Assembly (NCBI RefSeq): GCF_958298935.1
Contig: NC_084923.1
Span: forward strand, 27,814,501-27,878,500
Origin: Phragmites australis
Lineage: Eukaryota; Streptophyta; Magnoliopsida; Poales; Poaceae
Direction: 5' to 3'
Length of the DNA stretch: 64,000 nucleotides
Notes under the pieces: generated by a model
What the model was told of the DNA's origin: nothing
What the model saw: only the letters and a program-made list of their open reading frames with translations
The model's database searches: none
Program-made: the position numbers and the translations under genes
In this document: positions 1 through 10,891 of the stretch, piece after piece
How positions within the stretch are numbered: position 1 is the first letter of the stretch
Layout of the letters: each line of letters begins with the position of its first letter

Positions 1-21
1 TTTTTTGTAGCAACCTTCGAG

Positions 22-2091
22 GTGGATGCGACCTTGACTCCACCCCTCGGGGCCTCGAAGGCCCAGCGGAGATCGCGGACTCCTCCAGAGGGGTCTCTGA
101 GGGTCGTCTTGGGGGACGTGGCTTCGTTCCTGCGGGGCCTAGAGTCAGCTAGTGGCCCACCCGTGGCGGCTGGTGCCCGAGGCACCGTGCCCTCCGCCGG
201 GAGTCCCTTCAGACTGGTTGAGGGGGGCCCTGGCCTCAGGATCCTAACCCCGGACGACTTCGTGCTGCACCTGAGGCGTCAAGGGATTTCGCTGCGGCCT
301 CCTCTCTGCGTTGGAGTGGGGAGGTCGAGCGATCGTTGGCCCAGCGTCCCCTGGAGGAGCTGGAGGCACGATTGGCAGTGGCGGCCCTTCAGGTCGATAA
401 TATTAGTTATGATCGCCGGGTCCGGTGTTGGGTCCTAGGTAGCTTATCTTGTTTTTTTCCATCTTTTTGTGGTGCTTTTTAGCAAGTAATTTTGACGAGG
501 GCGCTAGGAGGTGGCAAATGCTAGGCTTTGGAAGAGGCTGAAAAACGGGCAGTGTCCGCGGAGGACCGTCTTCATGAGGAGATGGTGCTTCATGAGCGTG
601 CGTAGGCTAAGGCGCGCAAGGCTGCCGAAGACCTCCGAGAGGCAAAGGAGGTTGCCGATGCGGCCAACGCAGCCTGTGTGTCTGCCGTGAGTGACGTTGA
701 CACCCTTCGGGCGGTGGTGGTAAATATGCGGCGAGATCTAGAGGAGGTTCGGGCATTAGAAGGGGCACTGCGTTCAGAGTGCCAGCAGTTAACGGTGCTA
801 TCGTTGGAGGTGGCCCGGATTACCTCTGATGCCTTGAGCAGCCTAGGGGATTGGTGTCCGTCACTACCCTCTGACTCGGAGGTGTCGGTCATGCTACTCT
901 TTTGGCTTTGGTCTGCCGCAAAGGATATAGTTAGGGCCGCGGAGGTCTATGCGAGATCCAGCACTCGTGTGGCTGTTGCGCTTCAGCTGACCCTGCTACA
1001 CCAGGCGGGGGTTGGTCCCTTCGAAGCACTGGAGCGGCAGGTGCCGGACTCCGTGGTCGAGGCCTTCCAGCCACAGGCACCTCCGGTGGAGATTGGTGCA
1101 GCCTTGGAGAGCTTCCATCGCGGCGTATGGGCAAAGCATGGCCGAAGTGTGACGTTGCACTTTATGGCCGGTCAGGGGACTCTGGGTGCCTCGGGGGGCC
1201 TTCACCCGAGTTCTTCATTGGGAGGCCTGGTGCTTCACCCGGAGTCCGCGGGCGCTTCCCGGCCCTCTGGGGAGCTTTGTCTAGCGTTGTTGCCCCTCCG
1301 GAGCCAAGCGTGGATGCCCCGGAGTTGTAGCTCTATTGCGGCTATCTTTGTGATCTTTTCTTTCCCGGGGAGGGGGCCTGAGTTCTAGTATGTTGACCGC
1401 CTCCTTCTGCTTTATGTATATAATCTTTCCTTTATTTGATGGAAACCGCGCCTGTCTTCCTGCATTTTTCCTGTGTTGTTTCTGGGATGTTTGAGCCTTT
1501 GAGTTTTAACCGGAGTCTACTCTGCGTGTATAGGTACAACGGCTCGAGGCTGGAGGACGCATCATCCGTACCTTGGATAGTGCCTCCAGGGAGGGATCGA
1601 GTGCGTCTAGTGCATCGGGGGCTACTCCGTTCGTTCATCGGCGGAGTCGCTTTGTTATGCCCTACGATTCCGATGGGTGCGTTGACTCGCAGGTGGCTGC
1701 CGACATTTTGGTTAAGGTCAAGCCGGAGGATCCCTTGGTGTCCGCTCCAGATGTATGCTTTACCGCAAGAGATGACTGGTGTGCAGCCCGAACGACCCGA
1801 GAGGTTGCCAGCTCATGCTTCTTACGGCACTTCGTCCTTTCCTGGAGTTCTGATAGAAGGGTGCCTTCGAAAAATTTCGAGTCTATCTTGGGTGAAGTGA
1901 AGGTGGAAGAGGCACAGGCCGCGGAGGCCTCGTTAGCAGGGCAGGGGGAAGAGCTGGACTTCTTGGCCTTCGACCCGTATCCCTTCCTAGTGGATCTTTC
2001 ATCTTCCCGGGGTCGAGTCTCTGTTTCTGGAAGCAGCCCCTTTGGTGGAGGGGGCTCGCGTTGGCCTCCCATGCGCAGTTGTTGTGGATGA
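22..2091 (+). pseudogene. Antisense additional ORF (aORF) of Tat element T1, degenerate
   Basis: Three open stretches (22-438, about 500-1388 and 1573-2091) run on the + strand, opposite to the element's gag-pol, between the end of pol and the missing 3' LTR. The middle stretch is charged and alanine/glutamate/arginine-rich, as expected of a coiled coil (frame of EEAEKRAVSAEDRLHEE, one in-frame stop near 624, then AKARKAAEDLREAKEVADAA). It is followed by a more hydrophobic helical part (about 890-1130). Tat/Ogre-type elements are known to carry extra ORFs in this place, often antisense (for example gene 23 of maize Grande). That position is the main basis for the call. Function is unknown. 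The ORF is interrupted, so I label it a pseudogene. Confidence 0.6.
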
Positions 2092-2469
2092 CTCTCCAGG
2101 TCCCGTGGTGTGTTCGGGAGGTGTGGCGGTCGGGCACCCTTGTCTTCCCGTAGTGGTACAGGGGGGCGTAGTAGGCTAGCCAGTTTGCTGGGCATAGATT
2201 CGATGTACAGCGGTTAACTGTATAAAAAGACTTTTGTGTGTTCTTTTTCCTCTTCTTTTTTTATGATTGATCGCGCTGATGTTTCGCCTGTGCCCCTTGT
2301 CCCAGCCCCTTCGCATCTTGTGGTTGTCTAGCGGCCGCGGGGTGCGAGACTTCGAGGGGCATCAGAAGGGTTGGGTGACAGACTCAGTTTTGTTGGGGTT
2401 TTTATCCCCTCACCATGCCTTGGGCGTCCTGGCCTTAGAAATGACAGGGGGTGTTATGCCTGTCCGATA

Positions 2470-2990
2470 TGAAGGCACTACCTTCAAGATGCTGGAGCGG
2501 TCTTTGCGTATCCGACATTTTAGGTTTAGGCCCAAATGATGACGGACGGAATGCCTGTCCAGCATGGAGACTTTTGTCTTGAAGATGCTGGAGCGGTCTT
2601 TGCCTATCTGCCACGTTGGTTAGCTAGACTTTAAAGATGGCAGACAGAATGCATGTCCAGCATGGAGGCTTATGCCTTAGATATGTTGGAGTGGTCTTTG
2701 CCAATCTGTCACGTAGGTTAGCGAGACCTTAAAGATGGCAGACAGAATGCCTGTCCAGCACGGAGGCTGATGCCTTCAAGATGTTGGAGCGGTCTTTGCC
2801 TATCCGCCACGTAGGTTGGCGAGACCTTAAAGATGATAGACAGAATGCCTGTCCAGCACGGAGGCTTATGCCTTCAAGATGCTGGAGCGGTCTTTGCCTA
2901 TTTGCCACGTAGGTTGGCGAGACCTTAAACATGGCGGACGGAATACCTGTCCAGCACAGAGGCTTAAGCCTTCAAGATGCTGGGTTTTTT
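2470..2990. repeat. Minisatellite, unit about 98 bp, about 5.3 copies
   Basis: The phrase ATGCTGGAGCGGTCTTTGC, with small changes, recurs with its ATG at 2489, 2585, 2683, 2781, 2879 and (truncated) 2977. The spacing is 96, 98, 98, 98 and 98 bases. Each unit also carries GCCACGTAGGTTGGCGAGAC and ATGCCTGTCCAGCA with variations. It lies between pol and the antisense ORF of the Tat element, a place where such elements often carry tandem repeats. The last unit ends in a T run at 2984. Confidence 0.93.
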
Positions 2991-3109
2991 TTTGGGTATT
3001 GAGGTTGGGGTTCTTTATACATAATACTTGCGGAGGGTCTCTACGTTCCAACTGTGTTCGAGGGGGGTCCTCTCTGTATCGGCCAGTCAATAAGAGCCGA
3101 GTCTGTTAG

Positions 3110-6100
3110 ACTTGAGGACCAGGTATGGGCCTTCCTATTTGTTGCGTAGCTTTCCCAGGGCTAGGGCGCGTCGAAGCACTATTTCACCGGGTTTGAAGTT
3201 TCGCGGCGCAACCCTTGGATCGTACCAAGCCTTAGTTTTCTTAATGTAGTGATCTAGGTTCTGAATGGCGTGGAGCCACGTGCCTTTGGTAAGGTCGAGG
3301 GAGAGCTCCCTTTCTCCGTCAGTTTGTGGGAGTTGTACCCTGAGTGAGCAGGCCTTGACCTCGGTGAGGGTAATGGCTTCGTTTTCGTATAGGAGGCGGA
3401 AGGGTGTGAACCCGGTGGCACGCGTGACAGTGGTGCGGAGGGACCATAAAACCTTAGGTAATTCGTCGATCCATAGGTCTCGAGCTAAGCCGACAAGGCG
3501 TCGATTTAGACCGGAGAGGATGTTACTGTTGGCCCTTTCGACGGCTCCATTGGATTGAGGGTGTCAAACTGCTACGAAGCATAATTCGATGCCGAGGTCG
3601 TCGGAGAATTGTCTAAAAGGCCCGGAGTCGAATTGTGTGCTGTTGTCCACCGTGAGCTGTCGTGGAACGCCGAAGTGGTAGATTATGTTCTTCAGGAAGA
3701 ATTTCTAGACATTTTTTGATGTGATCGCAGTGAGGGGTTTGACCTCGACCCATTTGGAAAAATATTCCAATGTGACCACTGCGTACTGGAGGTTTCCTTT
3801 GGCACGGGGAAATGGACCGATGAGGTCCATACCCCAACGAGCCAGGGGCCAGACAGGGGCGATTAGTTGCAAAGGAGTTGGAGGTTGGTGGCTTCGTCGT
3901 CCCATCCATTGGCATCCTTGGCAGGCGCGGATGAGTTCTTCCGTGTCGGACATGATCGTAGGCCAATTGAGCCCCTGGCGAAGTGCCTTACCGACTAGAG
4001 CACGAGGCGCCAGATGACTGCCGCACAGGCATTCGTGTATTTCCCTGAGGAGGGTGGCTCCTTCTTGTTTAGTAATGCATCAAAGGAGGGGAGCGCAGAC
4101 ACCTTTCTTGTAAAGGGCGTTATTTATGAGATGGTAGCCCCTGGTGTGATGTTGGATGCGGCGGATTGCAATTGGGTCGTCCGGTTCTGTTATTCCTCTC
4201 AGGAACGATAGGAGGGGGACCCTCCAGTCCGCAGTTTGGATGGGGAGGATGGTGACGGCTGTCTCGTCATGGGTTCTGGCGGTCGACTGGTGCAAGGTCT
4301 CGAGGAAGGTTCCTATTGGTGGGTTTTTGCCCATGGCTACAGCTTTTGCTAAGGCGTTTGCCTGATTGTTGTCCGCCGTGGTATGCTTCGTATTGATACA
4401 TTGCGGAAGTGTGCCTCGGCTTTGCAAATGGCCTCGAGGTATGTTATCATGTCTGGATGGCGGACTTGGAAGTCCTTGTTGACATGATCGGCTATGATCT
4501 GAGTGTCAATTCGGATGATGACTCTGGCTGCTCCCAAGGCTTGAGCCTTTCGGAGGCCTAGGAGGACAGCCTCATATCCGGTTATGTTGTTGGTCGTCTT
4601 GAAATCTAGGCGAGTGACGTATTGAACCTACTGGCCTGTGGGGGAGATGAGGACCACGCCAGCTCCCGCACCCGTGGAGCAGTATGCTCCATCGATGTAG
4701 GTGGTCCAGATGTCTTGGGTGGCCATAGTGTTGGGTTTGGTTGTTGCCGGGGTCCATTCGGCGATGAAGTTTGCCAAGATTTGGGATTTTACGGTGGTGC
4801 GGGCTACAAACCCTACCATGAACGGGGCTAACTCTACTACCCACTTGCCGATGTGTCCCATCGCCTCCCAGTTGTGAAACATGTCACCTAGCGGGTACGA
4901 GGTTGGGACAATGATGTCATAGGCAAGGAAGTAGTGCTGGAGCTTGCACGAGGCCATCAGCAAGGCGTAGGCTATTTTTTCAAGCTCAGTGTAACATGTA
5001 TTAGCCCCAGCTTAGGTCTCCGAGATATAGTATACAGCCCTTTGAGTAGGGCGACCGCCTCTTTTTTCCTCTCGTACCAGGGCGGTGCTGACGACGGATG
5101 CGGAGATGGATAGGTACAGGAGTAGTCCTTCGCTGGGGAGGGGCATCGCGGTTGTTTTGAGGTGGGAAAGGTGCGCTTTAGGGCCTCGAATGCTCCCTGG
5201 CAGTCCGGTGTCCAGCAAAATGGCTCGAAGCCCCTTAGCGTTTTAAAGAAAGGGAGTTTGTGCTCAGCGGATTTCATGAGGAAGCGACTGAGGGCTGCGA
5301 CGCGGCCGGCCATGCGTTTTTCTTCTTTAGTATTGGTGGGAGGCGACATTTTTGCGATAACACGCATCTTTCCCGGGTTGGCCTCGATGCCTCTTCAGGA
5401 GACAAGATACCCTAGCATTTTTCCACCTCTAGCGCCAAATACGCATTTTTCTGGATTTAACCATATGCCAGCGGCTCAGAGGTTGTTGAATGTTTCTTGT
5501 AGGTCAGCAACGTGGGTGGCTTCTAGTTGGCTTTTTACCATGATATCGTCTACGTAGGCCTCGACGTTGCGGCCCAACTGCTGTTGCAGCACCTTGTGTA
5601 CTAGGCAGGAGAATGTGGCCCTGGCGTTTCAAAGACCAAAGGGCATCCGGACGTAGCACTATACTCCAAAGGGGGTAATAAAGCTGGTCTTGTTCTCATC
5701 CTCCATTGCCATCCACACCTGGTGGTATCCAAAGTAGGCGTCGACAAAGCTTAGCATTTCGCAGCCGGTGGTAGAATCCACCAGCTGGTCGATGCGGGGG
5801 AGAGGGCACGGATCCCAGGGGCATACTTTGTTTAATGACGTGAAATCGATGCACATACGCCATTTTCTGCTATGTTTTTTGACCAGGACGGTGTTGGAGA
5901 GCCAATCGGAGTGCATAACCTCTCGGATAACACCAGCTTTCAGTAGCTTCTGGACTTATTCTTTTGCGGCTTCTGCCCGCTCCGGGGAGAGCTTGCGAAG
6001 CCCTTGCCGTACGGGCCTTGCCTTCGGGTCGACCTGGAGCGAGTGCCCGATGATGCTGTGGTCGACTCCTATGAGGTCCTGTAAGGACCATGCGAAGATG

Positions 6101-6970
6101 TCGAGGTTACTCCGTAAGATGGCTAGAAGTTGGGTTTTATGCCCGGAGGCGAGGTCTGCCTCTATTTGGAAGGTCCGGTCGGGTTGGTCTTCATGTATGG
6201 GGACTAGCTTTATGTCTCCTTCTGGCTGTGGCCTTGGAGGGCAGCGGTGCCTAAGGTGCGCCAACAGAGGATCTTTCGAGTCCTCCCATTTCATAGTGTG
6301 GATATGGCGACTAGGGAGCGAAGCAGGGTGCCAATACTCGATGCGTCTAGCCAGGTCTTCGTCGCCGTGGATGGTTATTAGCCCCTGGGGTCCAGGTATT
6401 TTCAGGTAGAGGTAATTGTAATGGGGTACAGCTTTGAATCTGTTCAAGGTCCCCTGTCCTAGGATGGCATTGTAGGCATATGGTACATCCACGATGTCGA
6501 AGGTGATAACCTCAGATCATGATGCAGACCCCTCGCCGAAGATGACCGGGAGTTCTATCTGTCCTAGGGCGTTGAGGGGGCTCCATTAAATCCCTGGAGG
6601 GGTCTGCTGCTTGGTGAGAGCCGGCTTCACAGAATTCGGAGTTGGTCGAAGGCATGCATGAATAGGAGGTCCGCCGAGCTACCTCTGTCGACCAATATTC
6701 TTTAAACCTCGACTTCAGTGATATTGGCTGAGAGGACCAGGGCATTGGAGTGGGGAAATTTTACCCCTTCAGAGTCATCAATGGTGAATGTTACGGGGGC
6801 GTTGGCCCAGTTGGGGGCTTGTCAATGGATGCTAGTTGCTCCGATGTGGTGCACCACACGGGCGTAGTCTCGCCGCTGTCATTTCAAAGTGCCTCTGGAG
6901 CTCCCTCCACAAGTAATGGCGATGATGATCCGTTTGCCCCGCGCTCCTTTGTCACCGTGCAGTTCTAGGG
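3110..6970 (-). pseudogene. Tat T1 pol: protease, RT, RNase H, second RNase H, integrase
   Basis: Protease lies near 6640-6800 with the frame VTFTIDDSEGVKFPHS followed by VDRGSSADLLF; the usual DGGSS core is altered to DRGSS and a stop precedes it. The link to RT is at 5956-6492. RT has FVDAYFGYHQV (5659-5916) and an intact AYVDDIMVK catalytic box at about 5531-5560. RNase H occupies about 4650-5370. A second RNase H-like domain follows (WTTYIDGAYCSTGAGAGVV, then IIRIDTQIIADHVNKDFQV, about 4349-4720). Integrase has the zinc-finger side at 3950-4427, the core MDLIGPFPRAKGNLQY (3705-3953), and the segment HPQSNGAVERANSNIL with the catalytic Glu near 3540, running on to about 3110. Many stops and frame changes show it is dead. 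Dual RNase H is typical of the Tat lineage. Confidence 0.88.
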
Positions 6971-6984
6971 ATGACTGGGGTGGT

Positions 6985-8460
6985 GAAGGTAGGGCCAGCT
7001 GTGAAGGATTTTGTGGGGCCAGGTGGTCTACCAATCGGTTGGCCGATGACCTGCGATCTTCGGACTGCCCCTTGGGGGCCCCACCGTTGGAGGCAAAGGC
7101 CACCTGCCTCCCGAGGTACTCCTCTCGGAAGGTGGTGAGGGTTCAGCAGTTATTGGTATTGTGTCCTCGTCCTGCGCCGTGTAGAGTGCATCAGGATTCT
7201 TCCTTGGAACACTGGTTTGGGGCGTGGCTTCACTCCGAGAGGCCTCCGGAGCGTCCTCGGCTGCGTCCCCTAGGGTGGCGTTGGTTCAGAGCCCCGCGGC
7301 TTGGGCTGATATTACTGATGTTTTGGCATTATCGTTGCCACCCCCTTTGGAACTCGACGGTAAGGGCCTCCTCGAAGCTCATTTTTGTCAGGGGAGCCGG
7401 GGCGTGTGATGATCCGACCTGCGAGTGTGGTCTCTCGGTACTGGCATGGGAAGCTTCGCCATCTTGTGAGTGCCTCCGGTGGAGCTTTTCCTTCTCTGCC
7501 CGCGCATATTCCTCAAACTTGCTCATAAGGATTTCTACCGTGCGTATTGGGCGCCGGTTTAGTCGATCATACAAGGGGCCTTCGGCCAGGCCCTGGGTTG
7601 TGGTCAGTGACCGAAGAGTCCAATATGCTCCTAATCTAGGCTTTGGTCTGGGAGAACCTTCGAAAGTAGTCCCGAAGGGTTTCATCTGGCCCCTGCCTGA
7701 TAGTGAACAGGCTGCTGGAGGTTACTGGTTCGATGAAGGTGCCCTGGAAGTTGCTGCGGAAGAGGTCTTAAAGTTGGGACCAGGTGTGAATGGTTCTGAG
7801 GTCCAGCGCCCAGAACCGGCGTATAGACACCCCTTCTAGGGCGAGGGGGAAGCATTTAGCCATGGTGGCCGGTTCGCCCCTGTTGGCCTCTATGGCTAGG
7901 GCATAGGATTGGGCGAACTCGTCGGGGTCTGAATCGCCTTTAAGTTTGGGAAACTTTGGGGTCTGAAAACCCTTTGGGAATGGTGTAGCCTGTAGGTTGG
8001 CCCGTAGGGGAGAGTCATGGTCCTACAGGGGGTCCTCACGATGCCGGCCCTAGGGCTCCAAGGACCGAACGGGTCATGTCCTTGCGCCGAGGGGCTCACC
8101 TGTTCGTGGAGCTTGGGTCGAAAACACGCCGGCCATCTCGGGAGCGACGGCGAAGGTGTGGGCACCTTCCTGCTCGACCTGTAGGGCCATCCGTTGCTCC
8201 TCCATCTGTGCCAAGAGTGCCGCCAAGCATGATTGCCGCTCGGGCGGAGCGGTGTTTCCAGTGTCAACATCGGCTGCAGCCCCTAGGGGCGCAGCAGGGG
8301 CCTCGTCTTGCTGTTGCTGGGTTTCCGGGGTAGAAAACCCTTCGGTGTTGCCCGCGGCTGTAGTTATGGCTGGGTCGGTGGTGGCCATAAGGTTCCCGTT
8401 CCCCCTGGCTAGGGGGGTCATTGTTGGTGCGGCCTTGGTGATCTTTTTCTTGGGTGGCAT
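6985..8460 (-). pseudogene. Tat T1 gag, degenerate
   Basis: The start MPPKKKITKAAPTMTPLARG lies at 8460, just 3' of the primer-binding site on the minus strand. It is followed by a glutamine- and alanine-rich N-terminal part with LAALLAQMEEQRMALQVEQE (8180-8260). The capsid part (about 7650-7990) is the same protein as in copy T2, where it reads more clearly (KFKGNSDPDEFTQSYALAIE). The C-terminal part (7329-7685) has MSKFEEYARAEKEKL. Frames change several times, so no full product is possible. Confidence 0.82.
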
Positions 8461-8483
8461 CCTACCTCCCTTAGCACTTTGGT

Positions 8484-8508
8484 GTTTGAATCCCCATAGA
8501 CGGCACCC
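8484..8508 (-). other. Primer-binding site of Tat T1
   Basis: On the minus strand the sequence next to the LTR end reads GGTGCCGTCTATGGGGATT. This is a slightly mutated form of the TGGCGCCGTCTGTGGGGA site common in plant Ty3/gypsy elements. It sits directly between the LTR terminus (8509) and the gag start (8460), as expected of a tRNA primer site. Confidence 0.75.
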
Positions 8509-9065
8509 TGTTGGAGCTAGAGTTCGTCTTGCCCCAGCAAGTACGGCAAGAGTTTCTTCTAAGGAGAAGACTCAAGCTTGGAGACGAAGTTTAAGAGGAA
8601 TGAACACCACGAATGTATTGATGGTAGAAAAAATGGATCGATCTGGGGGGGGTATCACAGCGTGACTTGGTGTTTTTCCACCTCTGTGTCTTTCTGCCGT
8701 CTCTCCCTCCTCTTTGCCTAGGCATTTAATGCCAGTCACTTCCTCGCAGGCAAAGTACGATTGGTTCTTCCCTTTTGGCAGATTTTTCCTAAGGCCTGAT
8801 GACTCACCCAGTAACCTCCAAGAAGCCATCTCGGGTTGCAAGAGGCCGAAGCCACGGGGACCGGACCTTCGGGAGGCTGAGCTCGGGATGGTCGGGGCTT
8901 CAGAAGGGGGAGGCTTCGGGAGGCCGAAGCCTCGGAGACCGAACCTTCGGGAGGCTGGGCTTCAGAAGGCCGGGGCTTCGGAAGGCGGAGACAGACTTAG
9001 CATTTGGGAGGCTAAGCTAATTAAGCCAAGGGGCCGTTGGAGGTCCTTAATAACGAGCCCCAACA
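8509..9065 (-). repeat. 5' LTR of Tat T1 (557 bp) with internal GAGGCCGAAGCC-type repeats
   Basis: On the + strand it begins TGTTGGAGC and ends GCCCCAACA, so both ends carry the TG...CA and TGTTGG/CCAACA inverted termini. It adjoins the primer-binding site. A second, longer LTR of the same family is at 23730-24610. The part 8845-9010 is a run of short degenerate repeats of the form CTTCGGGAGGCTGAGCT / AGAAGGCCGGGGCTTCGG. Confidence 0.85.
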
Positions 9066-9252
9066 CCCACCAAATGATATTAATTCGAGGGGGAGAAGCA
9101 AGAGAATTAAGAGGGTGAAGGAAATGAATCAATACGTTCAAAGAAATAAGAAGAAAGAAGCTAACAAAAAAAGTGGCATGCCAATGAAAGACATGCAAGC
9201 AGGTGGGTTTCATGATAGCCATACCTGTCCAAACAAAGAAAATCTTGAATGA
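9066..9252 (+). pseudogene. C-terminal fragment resembling FAR1/MULE-derived protein
   Basis: The open frame right of the Tat LTR gives PPNDINSRGRSKRIKRVKE, a lysine-rich linker, and a tail with HDSHTCPNKENLE before a stop at 9250-9252. Basic linkers followed by a zinc-knuckle-like HxxxTCP tail are found at the end of FAR1-related and Mutator-derived proteins. The upstream part is missing, cut off by the LTR at 9065. This is a weak, short match and could be chance. Confidence 0.35.
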
Positions 9253-10050
9253 TAATGTGTTCAAAATATATAGTATCAGGTTTAGTGTTAACATGTATAG
9301 GTGTATGTGTAGTCTTAAGTTATTTAGACATGTGTGAACAAGGGTAAGTCAGAGCGTGCATGTTTAAATGTTAGTTATGCAGATCGGTGCAGCCAACTAG
9401 CAATATGAAATGCAAGCAAATGGTGGTGTTCCTTGTGCAGGTCAGTGCAGCCAAAAAGGATGGTAGCACATCCTGTTTTGTAACAAGTTATGAAGCTTTT
9501 GAGATCAATATAGTATTGTGTTGAGTTCCTTGTGTTCTCTCATATGCTTGTGCGATTCAAGGTAGAGAGAGAGCAAAGAGAGGAATCGAGTGAATCGGTT
9601 CCAACAAAGTGAGAAATTGAGTGATTCAATCCGAACATCTTGCAGCTTTCTTGCATCAATATGTTCATCTTCACCAAAATAGAGAAGTTTATTTAGAACA
9701 TCTCAATGTATCATGCTAAATGAGTATTTCTGAAAATTCCCATCTCTTTTATTCACAAACATGAATAATATCTATACAATGTGATATAGAATCTATACAT
9801 TGCATTACAGAATTACATTGCATTATAGAATCTTTTATTCACAAACATGAAACTTTTCTCCACTCATTGCATTACAAAATTACATTGCATTGCAGAATCT
9901 GTACTGGTTCACTCAAGCTTTCACACCACTTTAACACTCCACTGGCAATCCCAACAGGCAATGGCAATGGTAAGGCTTGAAGAGGAATTTGTTTATCTTC
10001 TTACCTATTACAAACAACCAGGCAATGGCAATGGCAAGGCCTGATTTGAT
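9253..10050. other. Non-coding flank, no gene recognised
   Basis: The stretch is AT-rich and has no ORF I can support. It contains a GCATTACA-rich patch (9795-9895) and the phrase GGCAATGGCAATGG twice, at about 9956 and 10021. It may include transposon remnants, but I see no clear ends. Confidence 0.4.
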
Positions 10051-10256
10051 TCAACTTGTTCCATTGCCAACAATTCGAGTAACATGCTGAACATGTCCCT
10101 TACTGCAACCATTTGCTTCACCAGATATCTGCACTGCATAATCAGTGAGACCATTCATGGGATCCTTGCCAGCAGAAACTTCGAGCAAAAGAACGTCAGG
10201 CACTTTGCTCTCCATGTCAAAGATTTCAATTCCCCATTGTGGCTGGACAATGGACC
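10051..10256 (-). pseudogene. Unrecognised minus-strand open frame next to the NIGT1/HHO fragment
   Basis: Reading leftward from 10256 there are 68 open codons with a natural protein look, including QPQWGIEIFDMESKVPDVLL and GLTDYAVQISGEANGC, then a TGA at 10051-10053. An AG acceptor (ATCAG) precedes it at 10257-10260. It is downstream of the GARP exon at 10362-10438, but it does not continue that family (a KYRLH-type sequence would be expected). From the phase-0 end of that exon, splicing there would enter another frame. I do not recognise the protein. It may be an exon captured from another gene. Confidence 0.35.
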
Positions 10257-10361
10257 CTGATAATTTAGCCCTTTTTGCTTAACTAACAAATCCTACCAGA
10301 CAAGTAGAAATTCACAATACAGCACATAGATTTAATCTGTGGATGATGAGATTGTAATTAC

Positions 10362-10891
10362 CTGGAGATGGCTTTTCACCTCATCATTGGTCAATCCATT
10401 GACCTTCATCAGGTCGCGGATCTGCTTCGGGGTTGCCACTTTTGCAAAGAACAAACAAGTTTTTATTTGTCTTTAGCTCACATACATGCATGCATCTGGC
10501 ATTTTTTTAGGTAATTAAGGCTTGATTTCATTGATCAAATATTAGTACATGTGTGTGAGTAGTAGATGCATGGGTACCTTGGGTGTCGTCGAGGATTTGG
10601 AAGGCATTGCAGCTCCGGCGACCAGCACTGCCGAGCCTTCCTGTTGGTCTGCGGTGGGGTCGGCATTGCCTGCCCTTTCGGCGCGGTCGAGGTCGGCTTC
10701 CATTCAACCTCGGTGGCAGAGGCGACCGCGTCTTTCTCCGCTGATGCGAGGGCGAGCTCCGGCAGCGCCGCGGTGATGGTGCCCTCCGCCACAGCCTTGT
10801 CCTTGGCGAACGGGAGGAAGGCGCTCCGTCTGCTCCTGATCCCCGGCCGGTTCTTAAATTCTTCGCTTCTTGTACCGTCCGCCGTCGCCAT
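10362..10891 (-). pseudogene. NIGT1/HHO-type GARP (MYB-like) transcription factor fragment
   Basis: Two exon pieces are visible. The first (10891-10578) has FLPFAKDK and the start of the GARP domain, NRKARQCWSPEL. A small deletion and frame change then occur where HRRF is expected, and it resumes as NAFQILDDTQ with a GT donor. The second (10438-10362, 77 bases) reads [13 protein letters not shown] then [13 protein letters not shown], with an AG acceptor and GT donor. This is the second half of the GARP DNA-binding domain as in NIGT1/HRS1-homologue nitrate and phosphate response repressors. The family's N-terminal coiled-coil domain and everything after KSHLQ are missing, so it is a dead fragment. 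Its first exon abuts and overlaps the IFRD start codon on the other strand. Confidence 0.8.

Larger units (their letters stand above)
1..9065 (-). mobile_element. Ty3/gypsy LTR retrotransposon, Tat lineage (copy T1), decayed; 3' end lies left of the window
   Basis: Read on the minus strand the order is 5' LTR (9065-8509), primer-binding site, gag, protease, reverse transcriptase, RNase H, a second RNase H-like domain, integrase, a non-coding tract with a minisatellite, and an antisense ORF. Gag-protease-RT-RNaseH-integrase order defines Ty3/gypsy. The second RNase H domain and the antisense ORF beyond pol are known for the plant Tat lineage (relatives include RIRE2 and Grande); the lineage call is my inference from these. 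Stops and frameshifts are scattered through gag and pol, so this copy cannot be autonomous. The 3' LTR is not in the window. Confidence 0.88.

Noticed and set aside
3265..8665. Plus-strand frames across the Tat element, including a 316-codon one at 6889-7839
   Set aside because: The minus strand encodes recognisable protease, RT, RNase H, integrase and gag here, so the + frames are shadows.
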